This document shows, piece by piece, positions 1 through 6,188 of a stretch of 7,386 nt of DNA. Each line of letters opens with the position of its first letter. The first letter of the stretch is position 1. Source of the stretch: a candidate division Zixibacteria bacterium DG_27 (GTDB lineage Bacteria; Zixibacteria; MSB-5A5; DG-27). Position numbers and translations under genes: made by a program. Below the pieces are notes generated by a model. That model searched no databases. It worked only from the letters and a program-made list of their open reading frames with translations, and had not been told where the DNA came from. The DNA lies in NCBI GenBank assembly GCA_001302725.1, contig LIZU01000128.1, positions 1 through 7,386 of the forward strand, in the 5' to 3' direction.

Positions 1-205
1 ACAATGGGCAGAGGCGGACTGCGAGAAATCCTGAAGAGAATCCATTCCTCCAGCACTTCTTCTGACTCCTCGCGGCAAGCCTCGAGAGTGGCAGAGTTGG
101 CATAAACACCCTCGAACCCGGAATCTCTCCATAGAATGTCTTATCATCAGTAAGGATTTCATACTTGGCTTTTCTCATCGTTGCCTGAATGTATTTCATG
201 AGCAT
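1..205 (-). pseudogene. hicB: HicB-family antitoxin, frameshifted and cut by the window edge
   Basis: The first 30 codons from ATG 205 read MLMKYIQATMRKAKYEIL and on to TFYGEIPG. The match then jumps frame: FEGVYANSATLEACREESEE, then VLEEWILFRISRSPPLPIV up to the window edge. Restoring one T near 115-116 (GGTTC to GGTTTC) rejoins them into one HicB/UPF0150-type protein: a beta strand, an EIPGFEGVYA turn and the helix TLEACREExEEVLEEWI. HicB antitoxins neutralise HicA, an mRNA-cleaving toxin, and repress their own operon. A GGGGGAAG ribosome site precedes the start. The C-terminus, any DNA-binding domain and a possible hicA lie outside the window. The lost base falls in a short A-run (plus strand), so a sequencing error is possible; otherwise this is a decayed or solitary antitoxin. 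Confidence 0.7.
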
Positions 206-354
206 ACCGGCTTCCCCCGTGCAAGAGTGCTGTTAGCCGACAGTAATACCAAGGTAGTTCGATTCTGTGTGTTCTACGTGACTGTTTGATCCCCTTTGGC
301 CTTAAGAGTATATGACCTGAATGCAAACTCCAAACGTTTTCTCAATTGCAAGTT

Positions 355-1911
355 CTACTTCGCGTAATCCACGGCGCGGGTCTCGCGGATCACGGTTACC
401 TTGATCTGGCCGGGGTATTCTAACTCCGACTCGATCTTCTTGGCGATCTCGGTCGCGAGCTCGCCCGCATGCAGATCGTCAATCTGGCCCGCCTCCACCA
501 TCACCCGCAGCTCCCTGCCGGCCTGAATGGCGTAAGCCTTCCCCACCCCCTTGAAGGAGTCCGCCATCCCCTCTAACTTCTCCACTCGCTTAATATATCC
601 CTCTAAGGTCTCCCGGCGCGCCCCCGGACGAGCACCGGAGATGCCGTCGGCGGCTTGCACCAGCACCGAATAGGGAGTCTCCTGAATGGTGTCCTCATGA
701 TGGCTGGCGATGGCATTTACCACAATCGGATGCTCCCCGTGTTTCTGGGCGCTTGTGGCTCCAATCTGGGTGTGGGTTCCCTCGGTGTCGCGGTCGACGG
801 CCTTGCCGATGTCGTGCAGAAGCCCGGATCTCTTGGCCAGGGTGGCGTCCAAACCCAGCTCCGCGGCCATGATTCCGGAGAGAAAGGCGACCTCTTTACT
901 GTGCTGAAGGACGTTCTGTCCGTAGCTGGAGCGGAAGTTCAATTTCCCCAGGAGCTTCACCAACTCCGGGTGAACCCCGTGAATGCCGACGTCGAAACAG
1001 GCCTGTTCCCCGGTTTCCCGAATGATCACCTCCATCTCCTTGTCGGCTTTGGCCACCACCTCTTCTATCCGGGCGGGATGGATCCGACCATCAACTATCA
1101 GCTTCTCCAGCGCCATGCGGGCGACCTCTCTCCTGATGGGGTCGTATCCGGATAGAATCACCGCCTCTGGAGTGTCGTCGACGATGACATCTATGCCGGT
1201 GGCGGTCTCGAAACTGCGGATATTTCTCCCTTCCCGGCCGATGATCCGGCCCTTCATCTCATCCGAGGGCAGGTTCACCACCGAGACTGTGGATTCGACG
1301 GTGTGGTCGGCGGCGCACCTCTGGACAGCAGAGATGACGATGTTTTTGGCTTCCTTCTCGGCGGTCTCTATGGCCTTGTCCTTTATGTCCTTGATCATCT
1401 GGGCGGCTTGCTGCCGAGCTTGACTTTCCAAGTTCTGCAGCAGCAGGTTTTTCGCCTCCTCCTGAGTCATCCCGGAAATTCTCTCCAACTGTTGATTCTC
1501 TTCGCTCAGCAGTCGCTCCAGCTCCGCATCCCGAATCCTCAAATTCCTCTCCCAGTTTTTGAGATGTTTCTCCTTGGAGAGGGTTTCCCGCTCCTTCTTG
1601 TTGAGGATGTCGACTTTGCGGTCGAGGCCGCTCTCCCGATTTTGAAGCCGTTTCTCGGTCTTCTGGAATTCCTGCCTTTTGCTCTGGAGCTCACGTTCTA
1701 CGTTGGCCTTGGCTCTATACCACTCGTCCTTGGCCTCCAGGAGAGCCTCCTTCTTTTTGATCTGAGCCTCCTTTTCAGCCTCCTTTATGATCTTGGCGGC
1801 GAACTCCTCCGCCCGGGCGAGCTTGGAGGCTCCGATTTTTCCCCTGATGGCCAAGCCAAGAAGAAATGCGATCACAAATGCAGTCGCCGCAATCGCTATT
1901 GTTGTTTCCAT
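355..1911 (-). CDS. rny: Ribonuclease Y
   Basis: A membrane-anchored endoribonuclease that starts decay of many mRNAs. The 518 residues are the full family length. Domains: one N-terminal transmembrane helix (about 4-22, TTIAIAATAFVIAFLLGLA); a long Lys/Glu-rich coiled coil (about 30-190); a KH RNA-binding domain (about 208-272) with the loop GRIIGREGRNI at 221-231; and an HD phosphohydrolase domain (about 333-425) with metal-site residues His337, the His366-Asp367 pair in LLHDIGKAVD, the His404-His405-Glu-Asp run and Asp422. The C-terminus ends with the usual EYPGQIKVTVIRETRAVDYAK. The ATG at 1911 has GGGAGG five bases upstream, a strong site. It is intact, with all catalytic residues in place. 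Downstream, a hicB-like remnant stands where many genomes carry other conserved genes. Confidence 0.98.
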   Translation of the reverse strand: METTIAIAATAFVIAFLLGLAIRGKIGASKLARAEEFAAKIIKEAEKEAQIKKKEALLEAKDEWYRAKANVERELQSKRQEFQKTEKRLQNRESGLDRKVDILNKKERETLSKEKHLKNWERNLRIRDAELERLLSEENQQLERISGMTQEEAKNLLLQNLESQARQQAAQMIKDIKDKAIETAEKEAKNIVISAVQRCAADHTVESTVSVVNLPSDEMKGRIIGREGRNIRSFETATGIDVIVDDTPEAVILSGYDPIRREVARMALEKLIVDGRIHPARIEEVVAKADKEMEVIIRETGEQACFDVGIHGVHPELVKLLGKLNFRSSYGQNVLQHSKEVAFLSGIMAAELGLDATLAKRSGLLHDIGKAVDRDTEGTHTQIGATSAQKHGEHPIVVNAIASHHEDTIQETPYSVLVQAADGISGARPGARRETLEGYIKRVEKLEGMADSFKGVGKAYAIQAGRELRVMVEAGQIDDLHAGELATEIAKKIESELEYPGQIKVTVIRETRAVDYAK

Positions 1912-2026
1912 CTTATCCTCCCGGCGACGGGTGAGGGACAGAACCGAGCTTTGAGATAATCGAGGGAGGTTTCTGCGGGCCCGGAGTGGTCACCGGGACT
2001 CTGCCGGACAGGTGGGCTCAGAGCCT
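1912..2026 (-). other. Structured zapA-rny intergenic leader
   Basis: This 115-bp gap contains a GC hairpin (CCCGG/CCGGG, 1980-1997, 8-nt loop). A possible outer pairing joins 2003-2008 with 1920-1925, whose pairing region overlaps half of the rny Shine-Dalgarno GGGAGG (1922-1917). If both form in mRNA, they could modulate rny translation. The zapA-downstream position is where 6S RNA often lies, but the gap is shorter than a usual 6S RNA and I cannot recognise its conserved bubble, so I do not call it. Confidence 0.3.
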
Positions 2027-2338
2027 TTAAGCGGGTTCCTCTAAAGTGAGGCTTTTCTCGATATTTCGACTCAGAGAAAGTAATTTCTCTTCGATTTCAC
2101 TCGCTTTTCTCTCGCTCTCTTCTCGCTCTTTGAACAGCTCGTCGGCGATGTTGAGCGCCGCCAGGACAGCCACTTTAGCGTGTGATCTGGCGGGCATTCC
2201 CTCGGCTACGGTCCTCATCTTCTGGTCGAGGTAGGCTGCCACCTCTCGGATGTAAGCCTCCTCGGCATCCCCTTTGATGAGATAGTCCTGGCCGAGTATG
2301 TTCACTCTCACCGACTTCTTTCGATTCTCTAAAGCCAC
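2027..2338 (-). CDS. zapA: Cell division protein ZapA
   Basis: ZapA binds FtsZ polymers and cross-links them in the division ring. The 103 residues match the family length. An N-terminal alpha/beta head (SVRVNILGQDYLIKGDAEEAYIREVAAYLDQKM, about 9-41) is followed by the conserved helix AKVAVLAALNIADELF (about 54-69) and a C-terminal coiled coil of charged heptads ending KSLTLEEPA. The start is GTG at 2338-2336; no ATG precedes the head domain in frame and no clear Shine-Dalgarno lies before it. A CCCGA/TCGGG hairpin (2363-2378) sits about 24 nt upstream. The 86-bp gap to the zapB-like gene holds two small GC stems but no promoter that I can see. zapA is followed by rny, a neighbour pair found in many bacteria. 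Confidence 0.93.
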   Translation of the reverse strand: MALENRKKSVRVNILGQDYLIKGDAEEAYIREVAAYLDQKMRTVAEGMPARSHAKVAVLAALNIADELFKEREESERKASEIEEKLLSLSRNIEKSLTLEEPA

Positions 2339-2424
2339 CTTAGATGCCCGGCTATCTGAGAGCCCGACCCCGTTCGGGAACTGACCTGCCCTTCCACCCC
2401 TCCGCCGACGGAGCGCAATCTCCC

Positions 2425-2706
2425 TCAGCCGTCGCTCAGAATTGAAAGCTTATCCAGTATAGCTTCTATTCTCTGTTTTGCTTGCTGTTGCTTTTTTTTG
2501 AACTCCTCTTCTGTTTTCTCTTTCTCAACGAGCAACCGGTCATACTTCTGATTGAAGTTCTTTTTCTCTTTCTCCAACTCGGAGGCTTTGGCCTCCAGCT
2601 GGCTTATAGTCTGAATTAACTGCCCTTTCTCCTCTTTTAGTCTATTTATGGCCTCAACTGCCTGGTTGATTTTCGACTCAAAGATCTGTAGGCTATCCAG
2701 GGTCAA
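2425..2706 (-). CDS. ZapB-like coiled-coil cell-division protein
   Basis: A short, almost wholly helical protein, predicted coiled coil from about residue 8 to the end, rich in Glu, Lys and Gln. The N-terminal stretch LDSLQIFESKINQAVEAINRL and the end IEAILDKLSIL resemble ZapB-family proteins, which in E. coli form filaments at mid-cell and bind ZapA to stabilise the FtsZ ring. Having zapA as the next gene supports this. The frame is open back to a TTG at 2760, six bases after the pheT stop and without a ribosome site. I prefer the TTG at 2706-2704, which has GAGAGG about 10 nt upstream and gives the compact 93-residue form starting just before the coiled coil. An 8-A run lies in the FKKKQQQ region. 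Coiled coils resemble one another by composition, so the family call rests partly on context. Confidence 0.75.
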   Translation of the reverse strand: MTLDSLQIFESKINQAVEAINRLKEEKGQLIQTISQLEAKASELEKEKKNFNQKYDRLLVEKEKTEEEFKKKQQQAKQRIEAILDKLSILSDG

Positions 2707-2766
2707 ACCTCTTAAACCTCTCTTACTAAATATAAAGGCTTCCTCAATATTTGGAAACAAAAAACT

Positions 2767-3765
2767 TCAGCTTCGCAACTGGGCTCCAAATTTGGCCTTG
2801 AGGTGTTGAACTAACCTCTTTTGGGAAAACTCCACCTCCTTTTCGGTCAGGGTTCTCTCCGGGGAACGGTAGCGGATTGAGAAGGCCAGGCTCTTCTTCC
2901 CCGGCGGAACCTGTTTGCCGACATACTGGTCGAAAAGCGAGATCTCCTCCAGAGAATCTAAGTCGAGCTTCCTTATGCTCTTTTGTATCTCTCCCGCTAA
3001 AATGCGGTGGTCAACGACGATGGCGATGTCTCTGTCCACCGGGGGGAACTTCGGCAGAGCCTGATACCTTTTCTCTCTGGGGAAAAGCTCCGTTAGTTTT
3101 TCCAAATCGATCTCGAAGGAGAAGACCGCCTCCTTGATGTTGAAGGCTTTCAACACCTCCTCTGCGACCTTGCCGAACTCCCCGAGACACTGATCCTTAG
3201 AGAGGATGTCAAATCCTTTAGCGGCCTCAAATATAGGTCCTCCCTTCGGTCTGAAGGAAACATCCGGGAGATTGAGCCGCTCCAATAGCCCCTCCAGCTC
3301 TCCCTTCAGATCGAAAAGGTCGACCGGTGTGGGCGAGATGCTCCAGTGCCGTCTTTCTCGGTGTCCGGATATTGCCGCCGCCAGACGCCAGCTCTCTGAG
3401 AATCTGCCCTCCCCACTCTTGAAATAGACTTTGCCGATCTCGAAGATGCGGACATTCTTTTCGTAACGGTTCAGATTGTAGTTTATGGTTTCCAGAAGAC
3501 TTCCGGTCAGATTCGGCCTCAAGATCGACAGCTCTTCTGAGATTGGATTCAAGAGGTGCACAAAACTGTCATGACCTCCAAAGACCGCGTATTTGCCCGG
3601 CTCCTTGAATATGTAGGTCACGGTTTCGAAGAATCCCCGGCCACACAAAATTCCGGTGATGGCTCGGGCCGATTCTCGCTCCTCGGGAAGTGGAGTCACC
3701 AACTCTCCGCCGGGTCTTTCGACCGCGGGAATATTGTCGTAGTTGAGAATCCTTGCTATCTCCTC
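2767..3765 (-). CDS. pheT: Phenylalanine--tRNA ligase beta subunit, C-terminal part (interrupted gene)
   Basis: Continuation of pheT in the second frame. It resumes with EEIARILNYDNIP, the end of B5, and runs through the B6/B7 catalytic-like core that contacts PheS (ARAITGILCGRGFFETVTYIF, LLNPISEELSILRPNL, NVRIFEIGKVYF) to the C-terminal FDX-ACB anticodon-binding domain (about the last 95 residues, with LPKFPPVDRDIAIVV, ISLFDQYVGKQVPPGKKSLAFSIRYRSPERTLT). It ends at TGA 2769-2767 at the normal C-terminus. The first usable start codon in frame is a TTG at 3702 inside the conserved GGELVTPLP stretch, with no well-spaced ribosome site, so independent translation looks unlikely. With the missing B5 segment restored, total length would be about 796 residues, normal for PheT. 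The zapB-like gene follows closely. Confidence 0.93.
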   Translation of the reverse strand, partial: EEIARILNYDNIPAVERPGGELVTPLPEERESARAITGILCGRGFFETVTYIFKEPGKYAVFGGHDSFVHLLNPISEELSILRPNLTGSLLETINYNLNRYEKNVRIFEIGKVYFKSGEGRFSESWRLAAAISGHRERRHWSISPTPVDLFDLKGELEGLLERLNLPDVSFRPKGGPIFEAAKGFDILSKDQCLGEFGKVAEEVLKAFNIKEAVFSFEIDLEKLTELFPREKRYQALPKFPPVDRDIAIVVDHRILAGEIQKSIRKLDLDSLEEISLFDQYVGKQVPPGKKSLAFSIRYRSPERTLTEKEVEFSQKRLVQHLKAKFGAQLRS

Positions 3766-5054
3766 GTTTTCCTGCTCTCTTCCTTGGGGATCTCAATCCC
3801 CACGACGGTGGAGACTCTCTGGGGGCGCAGCTTTACCTTGGGGAAGGCAACCTTTTTGGGATAGCAATCAACCAACCCCTTCAAGACCTCCCCGCCGGCA
3901 AGCTCCTGAATCAGTCGGGTTGCTCTCTCGGAAGCAAAAACCGCATTCTCCGGGTCGGCGCCCCGCTCGAAGCGGTAAGAGGACTCTGAAACCAAACCCA
4001 GCTCCTTGGAGGTTCTTCTGGTGGTGGGAGGGTCGAAATAGGCGCTCTCCAGAAGTATGTTTCGGGTGGAACCCGAGACTTCGCTTTTCTCTCCGCCCAT
4101 GATCCCGGCAATCGCCACCGGCGTCTCACCGTCGGTTATCAGAAGGGAGTTGCTCGAGAGGGTTCTCCCGACGCCGTCTAAGGTGAGGAATCTCTCTCCC
4201 GGTTTGGCTCTTCTGACTAGGACCCGTCTCTGAGCGAAATTGTCGTAATCGAAGGCGTGCAGGGGATGTCCGGTCTCCAAAAGCACCCAGTTGGTGATGT
4301 CAACTACGTTGCTGATGGAACGGATCCCTAACGACTCCAGACGTAGAGCCATCCACTTCGGAGAGGGTCTTATCTTCACTCCCTTTATTACCCGGGCGGT
4401 GTAACGGGGGCAGCCGACGACATCTTCGATTTCGACCTCCACCTCGGAGGCGGTTTCAATCCCCGCTTCGCGGAAGTGAGTCTCCGGCAATTTCAGGGTT
4501 CCACCGCCCAAGGCACAAAGCTCCCTGGCGATCCCTATGTGCGACAAACAGTCGGGGCGATTGGGGGTGACCTCTAATTCTAAAATCGAATCTCTTAGCC
4601 TCAGTGCCTCGGCGAGCGAGGTCCCGGCGACGAACTCATCGTCTAAAACCAGTATAATGTCACCGACCTCACCGATTCCCAGCTCCTTCTCGGAACATAT
4701 CATTCCTGCCGACTTTGTCCCCTTGATCTCCGCCTCTTTCATCTCCAAACCGTCGGGGAGCTTCACCCCCGGCAGAGCCAAAGCTACCCTCTGACCGCGC
4801 TCGAGGTTCGAAGCTCCGCAAACCGTCTGCAACCTTTTCTGGCCGATATTCACCTGACAAACTTTCAGGTTTTTCGCCTCCGGATGCGTCTTCACCTCTT
4901 TCACGTGGCCAACGACGATGCCCTCCGGCTCCGGCCAGGCGGGATGAAGCGACTCCACCTCGGTGCCCGACATGGTCAGCTTCTCCGCGACCTGCTCGGG
5001 ATTCCAGGAGAGATTCGGGATCAGTTCTTTGAGCCAGTTGTAGCTAAGCTTCAT
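3756..5054 (-). CDS. pheT: Phenylalanine--tRNA ligase beta subunit, N-terminal part (interrupted gene)
   Basis: The beta subunit carries tRNA recognition and editing of mischarged Tyr-tRNA-Phe. This frame starts with the family N-terminus MKLSYNWLKEL at ATG 5054 and stays true for about 429 residues. Domains in order: B1; the EMAP II-like OB-fold tRNA-binding domain (about 40-150, with GHVKEVKTHPEAKNLKVCQV and VCGASN); the B3/B4 editing domain (about 210-390, with SNVVDITNWVLLETGHPLHAFD, FLTLDG, IAGIMGG and SYRFERGADP); and the first strand and helix of B5 (VVGIEIPKEESRK). It then runs into TAG at 3758-3756, where a normal PheT continues ILxxLGF. The remainder of pheT follows directly in another frame. 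Alone, this fragment has the editing and OB-fold domains but lacks the catalytic-like core that pairs with PheS. Identity is certain; whether the break is real is not. Confidence 0.93.
   Translation of the reverse strand: MKLSYNWLKELIPNLSWNPEQVAEKLTMSGTEVESLHPAWPEPEGIVVGHVKEVKTHPEAKNLKVCQVNIGQKRLQTVCGASNLERGQRVALALPGVKLPDGLEMKEAEIKGTKSAGMICSEKELGIGEVGDIILVLDDEFVAGTSLAEALRLRDSILELEVTPNRPDCLSHIGIARELCALGGGTLKLPETHFREAGIETASEVEVEIEDVVGCPRYTARVIKGVKIRPSPKWMALRLESLGIRSISNVVDITNWVLLETGHPLHAFDYDNFAQRRVLVRRAKPGERFLTLDGVGRTLSSNSLLITDGETPVAIAGIMGGEKSEVSGSTRNILLESAYFDPPTTRRTSKELGLVSESSYRFERGADPENAVFASERATRLIQELAGGEVLKGLVDCYPKKVAFPKVKLRPQRVSTVVGIEIPKEESRKTRR
3763..3770 (-). other. Deletion and frameshift junction within pheT (B5 domain)
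   Basis: On the minus strand, the codons reading EESRK (N-terminal frame, last K at 3770-3768) are followed after two bases by codons reading EEIARILNYDNIP (C-terminal frame, first E at 3765-3763). In complete PheT proteins about 34 residues separate these two blocks: the ILxxLGFEV helix, a strand, the VPSxRxDI segment and the EDL turn. The pattern fits loss of 3n+1 bases, about 100 bp. Both flanks keep a clean family match up to the junction, so this is one sharp event and not gradual decay. The exact endpoints are estimated from family knowledge. Confidence 0.8.
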
Positions 5055-5065
5055 CTCAGGACACA

Positions 5066-5082
5066 GGGGACAGGACCTCCCC
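5066..5082 (-). promoter_or_regulatory. Hairpin covering the only SD-like site before pheT
   Basis: In the 48-nt pheS-pheT gap, the only strong Shine-Dalgarno-like run is GGGGAGG (5082-5076). It lies 21 nt from the pheT ATG, too far for normal use. Its GGGGA pairs with TCCCC (5070-5066) to make a 5-bp stem with a 7-nt loop. The hairpin could mask the site and make pheT translation depend on ribosomes arriving from pheS. The pairing is seen; the role is inferred. Confidence 0.3.
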
Positions 5083-5102
5083 GCTCCACGCCCTTCAAAA
5101 AG

Positions 5103-6122
5103 TCAGAATTGTCGCAAGAATCTAAGGTCATTCTCGTAGAGCAACCTGATATCGTTAATCCTGTATTTTATCATAGCGATGCGATCTACCCCCATCCCGA
5201 AAGCATACCCAGTGTAAATCTCCGGGTCGTATCCGACCGCCTTAAAAACCTCGGGGTCGACCATGCCGGCGCCGGAGATCTCCACCCATCCGGTTCGTTT
5301 GCAGACCGGACAGCCGCTCCCCTCACAGATCATACAGGAGAAATCGTATTCCACCGAGGGCTCCGTGAAGGGGAAGAAGTGAGGTCGGAAACGGACCTTG
5401 ATTTTGGGGCCGAAAAGCTCCCGGGCGAAGGCGGTTATGACCCCCTTAAGATCCGTAACGCTGACCTCTCTGTCGACATACAGCCCCTCGGTCTGGAAGA
5501 AGTTGGGGACGTGAGAGGCGTCCGGCGTATCTCGGCGGAAGCACAGGCCCGGAGCGATGATTCTCACCGGCGGAGACTTCTTCTCCATAACCCGAATCTG
5601 CACCGGGGAGGTGTGAGTTCGAAGCAGAATCCCCTTGTCGACATAGAAGGTGTCGCTCAGATCTCTGGCAGGATGGTCTTCGGGAGTGTTCAAGGCATCG
5701 AAGTTGTAGTAATCGGTCTCGATGTGGGGTCCTTCGGCGACCTCGAAGCCCATTCCCCGAAAAATATCCTCGATCTCGATTATGGTCTGAGTGATCGGGT
5801 GAGACCTGCCCAGCCACGGGGTTCTGCCCGGTAAAGTATAGTCGAAAAGGGGTTCGCTGACCTCTTTCTCCTCGGAGGTGAGGCGTTTCTTTTCCGCCAA
5901 GGCAGCCTCGATTCTCTCTCTCAAGAGATTCGCTTCCTTGCCGACTGCTGGACGGACCTCCGCCGGCAACCGCCCCAGTTCTCTCATAACTCCGGTGATG
6001 AGCCCTTTACGACCCAGGAGCTTGACCCTGACCTCCTCTAACTTCCGGGGAGTGTCACACTCCCCCAAGAGGTCTTGAGCCTCTTTTTCTATCTCTTTTA
6101 GATCTGGCGGTTGAGTTGTCAT
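5103..6122 (-). CDS. pheS: Phenylalanine--tRNA ligase alpha subunit
   Basis: Catalytic subunit of the cytoplasmic (alpha-beta)2 enzyme that activates phenylalanine with ATP and attaches it to tRNA-Phe. At 339 residues it has the normal length. An N-terminal coiled-coil arm that contacts tRNA covers about residues 5-90, followed by the class II catalytic core: motif 1 around GRSHPITQTI (105-114), HPARDLSDTFY (150-160), motif 2 around PGLCFRRDTPDASH (191-204) with FQTEGL (209-214), and motif 3 GMGVDRIAM (309-317). FTEPSVEYDF (252-261) belongs to the phenylalanine pocket. Four cysteines at about 263, 266, 271 and 274 (CMICEGSGCPVC) form the zinc-site-like insert found in many bacterial PheS. The ATG at 6122 gives the expected N-terminus but has no evident ribosome site; inverted repeats precede it. 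pheT follows 48 nt downstream. Confidence 0.97.
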   Translation of the reverse strand: MTTQPPDLKEIEKEAQDLLGECDTPRKLEEVRVKLLGRKGLITGVMRELGRLPAEVRPAVGKEANLLRERIEAALAEKKRLTSEEKEVSEPLFDYTLPGRTPWLGRSHPITQTIIEIEDIFRGMGFEVAEGPHIETDYYNFDALNTPEDHPARDLSDTFYVDKGILLRTHTSPVQIRVMEKKSPPVRIIAPGLCFRRDTPDASHVPNFFQTEGLYVDREVSVTDLKGVITAFARELFGPKIKVRFRPHFFPFTEPSVEYDFSCMICEGSGCPVCKRTGWVEISGAGMVDPEVFKAVGYDPEIYTGYAFGMGVDRIAMIKYRINDIRLLYENDLRFLRQF

Positions 6123-6123
6123 G

Positions 6124-6188
6124 GTACAACTAATGGCTTGAAGGCTAACCTGAGCCTTGTACGTCTGCTCTGTTGTCCAGTTAGACGT
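6124..6188 (-). promoter_or_regulatory. Structured leader just before pheS
   Basis: Three inverted repeats are packed into the 65 bases before the pheS ATG. ACGTCT/AGACGT pairs 6183-6188 with 6161-6166. AAGGCT/AGCCTT forms a 6-bp stem with a 6-nt loop at 6141-6158. GTACAA/TTGTAC pairs 6157-6162 with 6124-6129, ending two bases from the start codon. Some share bases, so they could form alternative mRNA folds. No Shine-Dalgarno sequence is visible before pheS. Phe-tRNA synthetase genes are often controlled by attenuation, but no Phe-rich leader peptide, T-box core or terminator is seen, so a regulatory role is inference only. Confidence 0.35.

Noticed and set aside
206..354. Promoter or hicA remnant between rny and the hicB-like gene
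   Set aside because: A TATACT box is present but its best -35 partner (TTTGGA, 16 bp) is poor. A roughly 20-codon open stretch reading VELAIEKTFGVCIQVIYS overlaps the rny end but matches nothing I recognise. No convincing gene or terminator is seen here.
655..1959. Long plus-strand open frames opposite rny
   Set aside because: They are antisense shadows of a well-conserved coding gene; their predicted proteins show no family features and have no ribosome sites.
1912..2026. 6S RNA gene downstream of zapA
   Set aside because: The gap is only 115 nt, shorter than usual for 6S RNA, and no typical closing stem with a large central bubble could be recognised.
2339..2424. Separate zapA promoter
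   Set aside because: The gap is GC-rich with two small stems (2363-2378 and 2401-2412) but no -10/-35 pair.
3756..3780. Programmed ribosomal frameshift in pheT
   Set aside because: No slippery heptamer is seen at the junction, and a frameshift alone would still leave about 34 conserved B5 residues missing.
4884..5834. 316-codon plus-strand open frame spanning pheS and the start of pheT
   Set aside because: It lies opposite conserved pheS and pheT codons and crosses their junction; its length reflects GC-rich antisense bias.
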